Of a DNA stretch of 64,000 nucleotides, positions 33,834-45,057 are shown piece after piece. The notes below the pieces were generated by a model. That model was not told where the DNA came from. It did no database searches and was given only the letters and a program-made list of their open reading frames with translations. Origin of the DNA: Dryococelus australis (taxonomy: Eukaryota; Arthropoda; Insecta; Phasmatodea; Phasmatidae); contig CM057002.1 of assembly GCA_029891345.1 (NCBI GenBank), positions 23,546,795 through 23,610,794 of the forward strand. Direction: 5' to 3'. The stretch's first letter is position 1. Each line of letters opens with the position of its first letter. The position numbers and the translations under genes are program-made.

Positions 33834-34078
33834 GGGTGAGTGAATGTGAGTGAAGAGATTTGGACCTCTCTTAACAGCGAGGTCTTGGGAGCCGATGAGG
33901 GTGATTGAGGTGAGTATGGAGCAGCGCCGGAATGAGGGGGGCGGGGGAAGCGAAATATCCCGAGATCGTCCGGCACGATTCCCAAATGCGAAAATCCGGA
34001 GTGATCCGGCCGGGGATTGAACCCGGATCGCCTTGATGAGAGGCGAGCAGACTAACTGCTCAGCCACCGTGGCCCCTA
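33834..34078 (-). mobile_element. SINE M, copy 1 (tRNA-headed)
   Basis: On the minus strand the 5' end is GGGGCCACGGTGGCTGAGC (box A TGGCTGAGC), followed by GGGTTCAATCCCC (box B). The body has GAATCGTGCCGGACGATC and GCGCTGCTCCATACTCACC. AAACATAA is duplicated at 33826-33833 and 34079-34086. Confidence 0.9.
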
Positions 34079-34459
34079 AAACATAACGAATCTTTATGCT
34101 AACGCAAGTATAAAACGCTTGTGATATGTGACATATTTAGGAAAGAACCAAGTGCGCGAATAAACCGCGAATATACTATAACGAAATTAACGCATGCAAC
34201 AAACTAGACGCTAAAGAGCTACATTTGATGCTGATGGGGTGAACATTTCCTAGGCCGTTGCTTATTGGTTTCACAATCTCTTCTGTTCACTCGTCCACCA
34301 AGAGTTCATCAGGTGTATACTGATGAATGTTTGTTAACACTTTGAGGACTCTACCCGAGTGTAGTCCTGGCAAAACTTGTTTGAATACTTGTTTGCGGAT
34401 TAAAAAAAAAAAAAAAACAGTACTTCTACGGATATACTTACACCAATTCCCTATTTTAT

Positions 34460-34800
34460 AAGGATTTTAAATAGGAACCAACACAACATCAACAACTTTT
34501 TTTGTAAATGAACGACACATTTTTGTAGTCTCACTGAAATGAACACGGTGGTATGAACATCCTGTTACATACGAAAGAACATTTGGTTGGAAAGCGGTAC
34601 ACTCGGCACTCCATTGGTACACAGCTGGCCAATACGGAAAGACAGGTGCCGTTTTGACCAATAGAATGGCGTTAAGTGATGATAGGGACCAATAGAACTT
34701 TGGATCCCTGCAGCGGTGGACATAGGTAACTAACGTCTAGCTTGTCTTTAAAACTAATATAAGTGTGCCGACCTCAAAGTGTTATGACCCATTATAGCAA
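34460..34800. repeat. Dispersed repeat O, copy 1
   Basis: CGAAAGAACATTTGGTTGG, CACTCCATTGGTAC, CTGGCCAATA, GGGACCAATAGAAC and GTGGACATAGGTAACTAACG align in order with 39600-39800. Several CCAAT/ATTGG motifs. Class unknown. Confidence 0.65.
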
Positions 34801-34967
34801 CAGCTAGCCGAATAAACAGCTTTTATCAGATCAAGTTTATTTGCGTGATTTATGGCCGAGCGGTGCTTTTCAGTTATGAGGCATTATCTTGAATGATGTA
34901 TTCTTCATCTTATGCTCTTTGCTTACCAAAATTGAGAGTAAAATTGATTAATGTGAATTTACAAGAC

Positions 34968-35340
34968 TTTAAAATCCAGGGAATACTAACAAATAACTTA
35001 CCATTCGGCATACGAGCACCGCGCTGAGAGTGTTGACAGTTAAAAATACCCAATAACAAACACTGAAGTCTTCTGAAATGCAGGAATTGTTTGCGAAAAT
35101 TGGGTATCCATATTGATGTGTATAACCAGTGGCAGGTCACACCTATTTTAACTTTAAAATCCAGGGAATACTAACAAATAACTTACCATTCGGCATACGA
35201 GCACCGCGCTGAGAGTGTTGACAGTTAAAAATACCCAATAACGAACACTGAAGTCTTCTGAAATGCAGGAATTGTTTGCGAAAATTGGGTATCCATATTG
35301 ATGGGTGTAAACCAGTGGCAGGTCACGCCTATTTTAACTT
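34968..35340. repeat. 185-bp tandem duplication
   Basis: TTTAAAATCCAGGGAATACT starts both units (34968 and 35153). The units differ at only a few positions, so the duplication is young compared with the MITEs. Low-complexity explanations do not apply. No recognisable protein crosses it. Confidence 0.92.
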
Positions 35341-36494
35341 TAAGAAGTGGCGGGAACGTCTGCAATCTGAAGTATGGCAGCAAAGCTTTTGCGACCACTT
35401 AACGGAAATGGCTGCACATGGTACAGTAAGCAATTTTGAAGTGAACCACGAAAAAAATCGCGGCTTATAACGACACGCATACTACAATACATACTGTCAT
35501 CGAAAACACAGGTCACCAGGTGATGAAAATGACACGCAGGATCCTAAAGTATCAAGAGCTTTGTATGCCAAAAAAAAAAAACTCGGCATTATACTTAGGT
35601 CTGCCTCTTAAGGGGCCCACCAACTTAGGACGATCTTACGCGTTTGAGGCCGAGAGCGATAAGGACGACAATGTCATGAACGTGAAGTGCGTCATCGCCC
35701 TTAAGCACAAGGCTTTGAAATGGCGTGCAGCGTTCTTGTCGTGCTGCGTGTTCCTAGGGGGCTCGATTGTAGCGAGTTTCAACACAGGGCATTTAGGTAT
35801 TTTGTTATGTATCTGATGCGTATATTTCAAAATGTAGTGCTTAAAAAACTTCTAAGCTATGTTAGAATACTTTGAAGCTATGTCAGAATACTTTGAAGCT
35901 ATGTTAGAATACTTCTAAGCTATGTTAGAATACTTTGAAGTGGTGTTTCTAATGTGCGCGGCGTCTCGAGAGCACTCAACAGCCCTCGTCTAAAGCGTGT
36001 CTTCTTTTCGTAGATCAACACATTGGACGAAAGTCTAATAGTTACTAGGCGGAAATGTGTGTTTCGGTTTCAAACTACGAGGCAGTTCACGAGCCAGGCA
36101 GCCTGAATGTTTAACATGTTGGTATTAGCAGTAATATGTATCCCCCCTCCCCCCTCCTCGCCCTCTCACACGATAATTAAAAAATTTTGCTCAATATTTT
36201 TTAGTGTTCAAATATCTGTTTTATTATTTTGTGTTATAGAAATAAGTAAACTATATCACCTACAAAAGTCAACGATTTATTCTTAAAGAGTCAGGCTTTT
36301 ATTATTTTTAATAATTATTATTATTTTGATACGTGTACGTGAATAGCAAGAAATAGAAATTTTTTTCCTTTAAAAAATTTCTCAATGATTTCGCTTATTT
36401 TTGGTTTGTGGATATCCCTGTTTTTTTTTGCAAAAAAAAAAAAAGTTTTGTAAAGGATATCTTAAATTGCATTAAGAAAATTTTAACCTTTATA
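35341..36494. other. Unassigned stretch with a 21-bp tandem array
   Basis: AAGCTATGTTAGAATACTTTG occurs four times with small changes at 35854-35937. Otherwise no gene or repeat family is recognisable; a 98-codon reading at 35520-35816 has no known motif. Confidence 0.6.
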
Positions 36495-36557
36495 AATGTT
36501 TACCTCACTTATAATTACAAGGCACTAATTCCCCTCGATCGTTAACAACTTTATTGG

Positions 36558-36640
<83 letters not shown>

Positions 36641-36700
36641 TGCACAGTGAATTTTTTGAAGGTTGATTTCAAAAGTACTGAGTTAAACGTGTGCAGTATA
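36495..36700 (+). mobile_element. MITE A, copy 7 (degraded, with a TA-repeat expansion)
   Basis: TTTACCTCACTT, CGTTAACAACTTTATTGGG and AAGGTTGATTTCAAAAGTAC keep the family order. The usual ATATATGCA position has expanded into a (TA)n run of about 70 bp (36561-36631), and the end is mutated. Confidence 0.65.
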
Positions 36701-37646
36701 GAACATATTCTATTCATTTTTTTTCTATTAATTTAGTAATTTTTTATTTTGCAGCACTTTCAGGATTTCGCAGTATATTTATTTCTTTCTACGGTAGATC
36801 ATCCAAATTAACAAAAACTTTTTTTTTCTAGTTTACGCATGAAAACTTATAGATAAGTGCTAAAAGTTTGCACATGCCACCGTAGTTTTATCAAGGAGTT
36901 TCATGAATATTCTTCCATGATAACTGAAGTAATTATTTAGGTGTCAAGTTAAGATCAGGATTTCGGGTAGTGAGTACACGGCTGAACTCTTGACCAAGTT
37001 ATTAACTGCAAGAGATACAGCATAAGTTCAATTTCTGGCCCAGGCTATACTTATGATGACCGTATTTTCATTGCTCTTGTACACAACCAAGGTGGTCCCG
37101 TCTCCTCTGTGTTTTTTTTTTTTTTTTACGAGGACCTTCACTTTCTCATTACATCGCAGCAGAAATTTCGTCCAGTCACTACAAGTTCTTTGTCAAGTTC
37201 ACCGACGAGGAAAAAAAAAAACGATACTGCTGGAATTTTTAACGAACTACAACAGACTCGAGGGAAACTTCGGATAGCGAAATCGCTACCGCAAAGACAA
37301 AATTTGTGCTTTATTAATATCTGGCCTCAGGGACAGGATCCCAGGTTCAATAAATTATGCGTTCAATTTACCTCATTAAATCTTTGATCCTGTGGCGAAT
37401 CTTAAAAATTCTATAAGCAGAAATCCTCTCATAAATATATGCAACGACTTTTACCCGTCGTGTAGTTTAAGTCTAAAGTAAAATCATGAAATTTTATGCC
37501 TCATTGTGCTACCCAGAAAAAGCAAACACGACTGTACTTATGTTCGCAGCGGACTCCGAATCATATGCTGAACGACTCGCTACTCGTTAATATTAAGTGG
37601 TTAAAGGAAAACTCCCGATTTTAACAATTCATTGTTAAAGAAGGCG
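36701..37646. other. Unassigned stretch
   Basis: AT-rich; no gene or repeat family recognised. Confidence 0.4.
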
Positions 37647-37919
37647 TTTTCGCGATGAAGCTTCGCGCAGGCTGGACTCCGGTGTCTTTGGTGCACTCCT
37701 GTACCCCGTATTTAACGTTTTTCTTTTGGCCGCTTGTTTTCGCGATGAAGCTTCGCGCAGGCTGGACTCCGGTGTCTTTGGTGCACTCCTGTACCCCGTA
37801 TTTAACGTTTTTCTTTTGGCCGCTTGTTTTCGCGATGAAGCTTCTCGCAGGCTGGACTCCGGTGTCTTTGGTGCACTCCTGTACCCCGTATTTAACGTTT
37901 TTCTTTCGGCCGCTTGTTT
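37647..37919. repeat. 90-bp tandem repeat, three units
   Basis: CGCGATGAAGCTTC recurs at 37651, 37741 and 37831. Units differ by one or two bases. Since 90 is divisible by three, one plus-strand frame encodes three 30-residue units beginning MKLRAGWTPVSLVHS; no signal for translation beyond that. Confidence 0.95.
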
Positions 37920-38000
37920 GCTTGAGGGGACATTAAAGCGTTTGAGCTAGTAAGAACTAGATTACCCCAGTACTGAACGCCTATGACTCTCAAGAAAGAC

Positions 38001-38345
38001 GCACTGAGTGATTTTCGCTTAGTAAAGTTGGTAACGATGGAGGGAAAGTAGTTCCATATCTTAACGTCGGATTAAAAGTGTTAAGTGACAATTTGTGATA
38101 ACTTAAATTATTTCTTTCCTTTCTGTTTTTTTTTTTTTTAATGCGTCGAAGTGTAAAAATTAGCAGATTTGTAGAATATTTACTTACCTAATAATTTCAC
38201 AGTTCTAATTTACCGACGTATGAATAAAAGGAAGCGGTCCATGGCAATGTTAATTTTACACAAGGCGGAAGAATACACAACGTGCATACAAGTAGACCGT
38301 AAGCAGGGCTTTCAAAAGTGCTCATTTTACCGCGAACAGCCTTTA
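38001..38345 (-). mobile_element. MITE A, copy 8 (left end missing)
   Basis: GTAACGATGGAGGGAAAGTA, TTCCATATCTTAACGTCGGA and the end CTCATTTTACCGCGAACAGC. Confidence 0.9.
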
Positions 38346-38617
38346 GTAAAATTATAGGGTGACCGCTGGAAGTCCCATGTGTACACGCAGCATTACGAGA
38401 ACACTTGCAGTGCGTGCAAGTGTAACCCTTATAGCTGCAGCAGCGCTTCTCGACCAAAACAGGGGAGAAACGTTAGGCCAGTTTCCGCAGCTGTATAGGC
38501 TGTTCAGGATAAAGTAAGCATCATTGTAATCAACCTTTGGAAAATGTTACTGCCTCTCTCATTGCAAGTATTTTAGCGGTCCCGTTGACTGGCATTCATC
38601 CCGTAAAATTGGTAAAG

Positions 38618-38872
38618 TAGTGAGTGAGTGAAGAGAGTTGGGTGGCTCTTAATATCGAGGGCTTGAGAGCCGATTAGGGTATTGAGGTGAGTATGGAGCG
38701 GCGCCGGAATGAAGCGGCGGAGGAAACGGGAGATCCCCGAGAAGACCCGCCTATCAACGGCATCGTCCGGCACGATTCCCACTTGCGAAAATCCGGTGAT
38801 CTGGCCGGGGATTGAACCCGGTTCGCTTCGGTGGGAGGTGAGCGGGCTAACCGCTCAGCGACCGTGGCCCCC
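38618..38872 (-). mobile_element. SINE M, copy 2 (nested in MITE A9)
   Basis: Minus-strand box A TGGCTGAGC-like (GGTCGCTGAGCGGTTAGC) and box B GGGTTCAATCCCC. TTGGTAAAG is duplicated exactly at 38609-38617 and 38873-38881. Confidence 0.95.
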
Positions 38873-39132
38873 TTGGTAAAGGACGAAAGGAAGTACTTCC
38901 ATGTCTTAACGCTGAATTAAAAGTGCTATGTAAACATCTGTAAAAACTGAAATTGATAATTTTGCTTTTGGTTTTTTTAATGCAAATAAATAAGTGAATC
39001 AGATCATTTGAAAAACATTTACTTCTGTGATAATTTCACAGTTTCACTTGACTGATGCATGAATAAAGTGATTCGGCTAGTAACAATATTAGTTGTATGT
39101 AGTACATATGGTGGAAGAACACAATGTGCATA

Positions 39133-39361
39133 TAGGCTGTTCACGGTAAAGGTATCACTTTTGAGGCCCTAGTTACTTCCTTATTTTAGCCATTATTTAT
39201 CATTCAACCACTATAAATATTGCCATGTAAGTGGTAAATACTGTGTCTATATTCCACCGCACCCAGAAGTAAACGTCTAGGGCTATAGTCAACTATATTT
39301 ATCGACTATTATTCCAGATGAGGGGGCTTTCAAAAGTGTTCACTTTACCGTGAATAGCCTA
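39133..39361. mobile_element. MITE B, copy 3 (nested in MITE A9)
   Basis: TAGGCTGTTCACGGTAAAGG at the left, CTTTACCGTGAATAGCCTA at the right, with TA on each side (39131-39132, 39362-39363). The interrupted sequence, GTGCA-TA-CAAGTA, is intact in other A copies, so the TA duplication is directly visible. Confidence 0.95.
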
Positions 39362-39559
39362 TACAAGTACATCTCAAACAGAGCTTTCAACACTGTGCAG
39401 TCTATGCTAGAGTGTAGCTCGAGTGAATCCAATTAGAAAATGAATTGGTTGTTCAGAACAAAACTCGCATGGATGTGCAGTCTTTGTTCGGCTAGTGTTT
39501 AACACAACCTCACAAGAACACCACAGAGCAGTAACGATGATATTGCTAACGATAGAATT

Positions 39560-39845
39560 GATTTTTTATTGCTCCCCAAAGGGACATGATTGATAGTAAA
39601 TCCTTTCATACGATAAAGGACATTTGATTGGTTCAATATCAGCTCGGCTCTCCATTGGTCGATGACCGGCCAATAACGAACACTGTAGGGTACAGGGTGG
39701 TGTCCGGTGTGGTATGGACCAATAGGACGATGGCGACTTCTTACGCAGACACCAACAGAACCAGTGCTGTTGCAATAGTGGACATAAGTCGCTCACTTCT
39801 AATCCGTCTTAAGCGCCAGTAAATGCGCGCAGATCCTTAATGTGT
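39560..39845. repeat. Dispersed repeat O, copy 2
   Basis: Aligns with 34460-34800; ends in CCTTAATGTGTTAA, complementary to the TTAACACATT start of copy 3 at 48037. Confidence 0.65.
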
Positions 39846-39876
39846 TAAAAGTGCTCAGTTTGCCGTGAACAGCCTA
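39846..39876. repeat. Solitary MITE A/B terminal repeat
   Basis: TTAAAAGTGCTCAGTTTGCC then GTGAACAGCCTA with no element body beside it; it directly abuts the end of repeat O2. Confidence 0.75.
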
Positions 39877-40077
39877 TACTAAGGGCTTGCCACCCCATTT
39901 TGCTTCCTTTATATTTGCCCATTCCGCGCGGTGACCATGTTCAACGACCCGACGCAAAGACTAACGGCGTTGGATGATGACCTCGCACAAGAGTACCACG
40001 AGAAGGGCGCGGCAGACTCTCGTGAATAGCCAACGAGGGACGGGAGCGGCTTTGACATTTCCGGGCGTGCCTTTCCA

Positions 40078-40108
40078 CACCCACACACACACACACCCAC
40101 CCACACAG
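40078..40108. repeat. (CA)n microsatellite
   Basis: Imperfect CACAC/CACCC run. Several minus-strand open frames across it are low-complexity. Confidence 0.85.
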
Positions 40109-40345
40109 CGTGGCGCCTGCAATACAGATGAGCTGCCAGCAGCACTCCCAGATTGACACCACAACACAAGCAAGTTGCCGCGCTGATATCCATGTAACCA
40201 AGTCGCAGAATACGTAAGAACAGAGACGTTACATAGGCGCTTATAACCACGTACTAAAAGATGGGGTAGACCAATGTCGCTGGCTGCGCACAACCAGTCT
40301 CCGTGTCCCGACGTTGAATGTCTTTTCTGCCAACACGAACTATAA

Positions 40346-41229
40346 TAGGCTGTTCACGGGAAAAAAGTGAACTAATGAAAGCCCTGCTTAAGGGTCCTGT
40401 GTACTGAAACGTTTTCTGTGATATCGTTGTTTGCGCGTAGACGCGTGTCTCGGTAAATAAATGTTCTGCAAATACAACTTTTTGTCAGAAAAGACAACAA
40501 ACCATTAGCTATGCCCCTATTATTTTTTTTTACCTTCGTAATATTAAATGTATTAATAGAGGAAAAAAAAAATCGTGAAATTGGTAAAGTATCGCATTTT
40601 TAAATCTCGCCTATGAAGTTTTTTTTTATGCGGTAAGAGGAAAGTACGATTATACGGGCGTAGTTTAACCTGTGTACTTTCATCGCGTGTAATAAAACCC
40701 CACATTTACATACCTAGTTTACACAGTAAAGTGTTGGGACGGAAACACTACTCGCTTTGCGCGTAGGAGCGATAAGGCACTAGGCGTGCGTGTTACTGTC
40801 GCCCGTATCGCTCCCTCGCTTCTTGACCTTGGACGCGCAGCTACATAGTCCTCTTAAGATCTACGTGTATGCACGTCGTGTATTATTCCGCCTTATGTAA
40901 AATTAGCACTGCTATTGGCCTAAGTACTTTATTCATGCGTCGGTTGAATGAAACTGAATTTATTAAGAAAGTAAATACTTTACAAATCTGCACATTTTTA
41001 CGCTTCGGTGCATTAAAACAACAGAAAGAAATCATTTTTATGTTATCACAAATGGCTACCTCACACATTTTATTCGACGTTAAGATATGGAACTACTTTC
41101 CATCCATCGTTACTAACTTCACTGGGATAATACCACTCAGAATGCCAATTAAAATATATGCATGAAGAGGCAGTGGTTTTTTCCTAAGATTCATTTCTAA
41201 AGTGCTCCCTTGATCGCGAACAGCCTTTA
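40346..41229 (+). mobile_element. MITE A, copy 10, interrupted by element C2
   Basis: TAGGCTGTTCACGGGAAAAA at the left, CTTGATCGCGAACAGCCTTTA at the right. The GCCCTGCTTAAGATCTAC landmark is split at its TTA by C2 (40391-40853). Confidence 0.92.
40391..40853 (+). mobile_element. TTA-type element C, copy 2 (nested in MITE A10)
   Basis: TTA flanks both ends (40388-40390 and 40854-40856). Left end AGGGTCCTGTGTACTG, right end complement GAGGACTATGTAGCTGC. 463 bp without coding capacity. It aligns with 2414-2729 and 7715-7790, showing where Harbinger R entered the other copy. TTA duplications suggest PIF/Harbinger mobilisation. Confidence 0.88.
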
Positions 41230-42269
41230 TAATGATGTTATGTAGACGCATGAGGTACGTATCTGAATCCGTGCGGGATGGAGGTCTTAATAAAAATAAA
41301 AGAAATACATTTGCATTATAATTTATTCTCACAGCTATTATTTACAGCATTAAATAATATATCTCCATTATTGCTATTTTTATTTTTCAGTATGCGCAAT
41401 ATTTATTGTCAATTTCTACTCTAATTAACTTTCTTCTCAATGTCTCGGTTTAGTTATATAGCCAATTAACTTATAATCATCATTAACACGCGTTAAATAC
41501 GTAATTTGCCGTTATTTGTAATGCCTTTCACTCTCGCATCAACTCCAATAGTCCAGCCTGCCAGTTGCAAACACAACATTAATTCTGTCGACATGTACAC
41601 ATTTGAAGACAGTTGGCGAATATTTTTTTAATGTGTATGGATAGAATTCTACTACAAGCCCACGGATTGCGTAAGATCGATGTAATGGTGTTCACGAAGA
41701 ACACGAAAGTTAAGACTATTTATCCCCCTCGGGCATTCCAAGTCTCAGGGCCTATTGGTCCGTAAACCATAGACAACTATGCTTTTAAAAGTGTTGGTAG
41801 AAGTGCTGATCCATATCATGATTAAATCATACCTGTGCAGAGAGTCGTTACTCATATGATGGGCTTGGATTAGTCACATATGCGTAATTTAAATAATCTG
41901 CGCACCATATTTATGTCAACAAAACAAACGAGACAGGGAATAGTTTGCAAATTTCGACACTGTGTAATAATTAGACTTCAGGAGAAGAGACCGGAAATGG
42001 AGCCGAGAGAACTTTTTGCATTGTTTCGCGCTACCATACGCGCAATTGAAGTACAAATAAATTTTTTTTAAATCAAATAATAAAATACAGATTTTCTTTT
42101 TGTTTGACATGCCCCACGCCTACAAAAAAACAACGTGGCTACCAGAAACAAATGCAGGGGGGCAACATCAACATCAGCGGGTATATAAATAGCTGGGTTC
42201 ATCTTACGGGGCTTAGTTTGACAGAGGGAGCCGTGAAAGGCACGTCGTAGCTGCTCGAGCAAGCAATTG

Positions 42270-42272
<3 letters not shown>
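41230..42272. other. Unassigned stretch
   Basis: AT-rich. Open frames of 60-80 codons without known motifs. Confidence 0.4.

Positions 42273-42347
<75 letters not shown>
42273..42347. repeat. (TA)n microsatellite
   Basis: About 37 TA units, generating poly-(Tyr-Ile) readings on the minus strand. Confidence 0.95.
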
Positions 42348-42350
<3 letters not shown>

Positions 42351-42362
42351 GTTGCTGGTCCA

Positions 42363-42590
42363 TCATCGGCGTGATTGACAACGGTAACATCGTTTCGTTC
42401 CTGGTAACTCCTGCGTTTCAATGCCCACGGCGAGTACGACTGTACCACGCAACAACTCATCCACCAGCAGGTGCAACATTTCTTTCTGTGAAGAGACTAA
42501 ATTCATTCTGGTTCCTGCTCCGTCCAACGTGACGATAACCGAGCCATCTGGGTCCACTCGTGTATCACCTACAGAATGTTCAGTGGTTGG
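42363..42590 (-). other. Possible exon or coding relic
   Basis: On the minus strand a CATTCTGTAG acceptor near 42575 opens a reading with VDPDGSVIVTLDGAGTRMN, EMLHLLVDELLRG and VVLAVGIETQELPG. It looks protein-like in composition, but I recognise no family and found no partner exon. Confidence 0.22.
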
Positions 42591-42599
42591 TGGGCGTCG

Positions 42600-43349
42600 C
42601 TATTGCTGCAAGGACTTTGCCTCCAAGGTTACTGCATGACAACACTAAGTTCGTAAGTGCCAGAATATTTGGTTTTGTGTTTAACTAAAAAAAATTAGAC
42701 TTGCGTAAGGATGCAGACGAACTTGGATATTATTTGCAGTAGTATATTTTAATAAATTTTAAACGCAAAAATGTAAGATTTTTCCTTAATAACCCTATTT
42801 CGTAACCAGTCTATTATAAACTGCTTTCATTAAAAATACCACTATGAGAATAATATAAAGGCTAATCACTATGGCTATAAAGGGCTTAAACATACATTCC
42901 TGGAGCTACAAATGATACTTGCAAACTAAATTTCAAGAGCCTGAAGACTAAGAGTTTGCAAATTATATTCGCCTACCTAAAGGCCTGTACATATTCGCTT
43001 GCTTACGAGCTGACTTGTGAAAAAATGCGGACTGCTACATTATTATTTAAAAAACAATATATATAAACAATCAATGTGAGTATAGGCACATATGATCAGA
43101 CCCCCGACTGGAAATAACGAAAAGTTTTTTATACAACATTTGCCTTTAGAATGTTTTCAAAATGGTGACTACGATGAGTTTAAACAGAAAAAATCTCTCC
43201 AATAAATGTGGACATAAGTCATATATGCATTGATTGAAAAAATATGTAGCAAAATGTTTAATACATTAAACATTTCTGTAATTGTACTAGAGAATGGCAG
43301 CCTTTTCGTTGGTTCGTATTTCAGCAGATTTTAAGAAAGTCTTCCAATC
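42600..43349. other. Unassigned stretch
   Basis: Nothing recognisable. Confidence 0.4.
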
Positions 43350-43726
43350 GTTGCATGAGTAGCTCAGTGATTACAGTACCCGATGTCTAGTGGCACACGA
43401 ACTTCGCGAAAAGATTTCACGACCTTTTGTATTTCAAAACACTTTAGCTCAGATCCATTTTTGTGATTGGGTGATCTAGTTGTTACGCGTGTTAAATGTC
43501 TGTCCCCGAATCAGAAACGTGCAGTATCGGAGTAACTTAATTCTTATTGGCCAGTCAACTGAGAAAATGTTTCTCACAGACATACGTTGCCAATAAGCAA
43601 AATGAAACTGCTGGCATGCTCGTGGGGTATTGCGGTTTAGCATGATCGGAAATATTTTCGCGAAATTCGTGTATCCCTACCGATTCCTGTTCGGGATATT
43701 GTGGGTTCAAATCCCCATTCCTCCAT
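43350..43726 (+). pseudogene. tRNA-like sequence interrupted by MITE E2
   Basis: Left half TAGCTCAGTGATTACAGTA (box A) and CCCGAT; right half CCTGTTCGGGATATTGTGG and GGTTCAAATCC (box B). Without the insertion a CCCGA/TCGGG anticodon-type stem with a seven-base loop forms. The T-stem has two mismatches and the acceptor stem does not pair, so it is a tRNA pseudogene or SINE head. Confidence 0.55.
43388..43679. mobile_element. hAT-like MITE E, copy 2
   Basis: TAGTGGCACACGAACTTCGC at the left and, on the complement of the right end, TAGGGATACACGAATTTCGC. Flanks CCGATGTC (43380-43387) and CCGATTCC (43680-43687) form a decayed 8-bp duplication. 292 bp. Confidence 0.88.
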
Positions 43727-44534
43727 AATAGATTTTCTCTCTTTTTTTCTTATTTAATGTTACCAGCCGTCCTGGGAAAATGTGGAATTCACATAATTTA
43801 AATTTTATAAACTGATTTTTCATTAAAAACATATTTTAGATACATTAATATAAATTTTTAAAAGATTTAGGTATGTCTCAAATAATAAATAAAATTAATG
43901 TAGATAAAATATTTTTAAGTATTTATAAATGCATCGATTCATAGATGTCTGATCGTTTTACGAATGATTTGACGGGGTCAGCTGCCTGATCCGCGAGATA
44001 GTATAGTGGTTGTCACTTTTCGTGGCGGTTAGGAGTCCTTATCATGTGCTCGAAGTATTAAGGGAGCCCCCAAAATTCTTCTAAATTACTAGAAAATTGG
44101 CATTCGGGGGCTTCCTATTGCAATTATGGCACATAGATTAATCTTTTGAAAGAAATAAACAGGATATTTGAAGGAAAAAAGGGAAATTTTGGTTAAAATA
44201 ATTGATTTCTGACGTGAATTGTTGGGTAAAAACGGAATCTTTGAGAGGAAAACGGAAAATTCCAAAATTGCGGATGGCGCCACAGCGCCACAGCCCTCAG
44301 CCCTTGCGACTGAATGCCCATAACTTTGATACTAATACAGTTTCTTACAGGTTTCAGTTTCAAAGGAGCCACTTAACTTTGCGTCGCAGGATTGGATTAT
44401 CTTACAAGTTGTCAGGGACATAATCAGATAAAATTCTCTTCGCCACCATTTGTTACTCAGCCTGCCAGTTACGTCGCAATGGTGAAGTAATCTGGCAACA
44501 GTGCGTGCCATTCACACTGCACTGCAATCTAAGA
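43727..44534. other. Unassigned stretch
   Basis: AT-rich, no recognised gene. The last 13 bases, CTGCAATCTAAGA (44522-44534), are the left target duplication of SINE G3. Confidence 0.5.
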
Positions 44535-45027
44535 TTTTTTTGTTTTGTTAAGGGCTTTTTAACGTCCCCCGCTTTCTTACTTGAAAGCTTAGAAGGGGAC
44601 GACGTATAGACTAGCTTATAACTAGGGCCACCTGTTTTTCGCGAAAAGATTTCAGGACACCTTGTACTCCAAAACCCTATAGCTCAGATCCACTTTTCTG
44701 ATTGGCTGAGTTTAATTGTGAGGTGCTGTAGGTGCCTGTCAGCGAATCACGGACACTCAGTGTTGGAGTTACCTAATTCTGATTGGCCCAGTCAGGTAAG
44801 GACTGTCTCCCGAGAAAGACACGTGGCCAATAACCAATCGAAAACTGCACATATGCCATAGGACATCGGAGTCTAGCCTTCGCGTGAATCTTTTCGCGAA
44901 AAAAACAGGCGGCCCTACTTATAACCTAACTTAAATTAACCCCTATGCCTTGCCTGGGATTCGAACCGAGAGCCTCCCGCACCCCAGATCGGTGGCGCAC
45001 CAAACCGACTGCGCCACGGAAGGTCGG
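44535..45027 (-). mobile_element. SINE G, copy 3, interrupted by MITE E3
   Basis: Minus-strand box A GTGGCGCAGTCGG and box B GGTTCGAATCC, body as in copies 1 and 2. CTGCAATCTAAGA (13 bp) is duplicated exactly at 44522-44534 and 45028-45040. Confidence 0.95.
44623..44917. mobile_element. hAT-like MITE E, copy 3 (nested in SINE G3)
   Basis: TAGGGCCACCTGTTTTTCGC at the left, TAGGGCCGCCTGTTTTTTTC on the complement of the right end. CTTATAAC is duplicated exactly (44615-44622, 44918-44925). 295 bp. Internal GATTGGCTGAG and CTGATTGGCCCAGTCA motifs. Confidence 0.95.
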
Positions 45028-45057
45028 CTGCAATCTAAGAGTGGGACCCTCTATAGC

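Larger units (their letters stand above)
38496..39405 (-). mobile_element. MITE A, copy 9, carrying two nested insertions
   Basis: Starts TAGGCTGTTCAGGATAAAGT and ends near 39405 in ACAGAGCTTTCAACACTGTG. Interrupted by SINE M2 (38618-38872) and by MITE B3 (39133-39361). Across each break the family A sequence resumes where it left off. Confidence 0.9.

Noticed and set aside
33834-34078. Functional tRNA gene at the SINE M head
   Set aside because: Five copies share a non-tRNA body and carry target duplications; it is a SINE.
42068-42460. 130-codon minus-strand frame with poly-(Tyr-Ile)
   Set aside because: Passes through a (TA)n microsatellite; low-complexity artefact, though the part right of 42363 is kept as a weak exon candidate.
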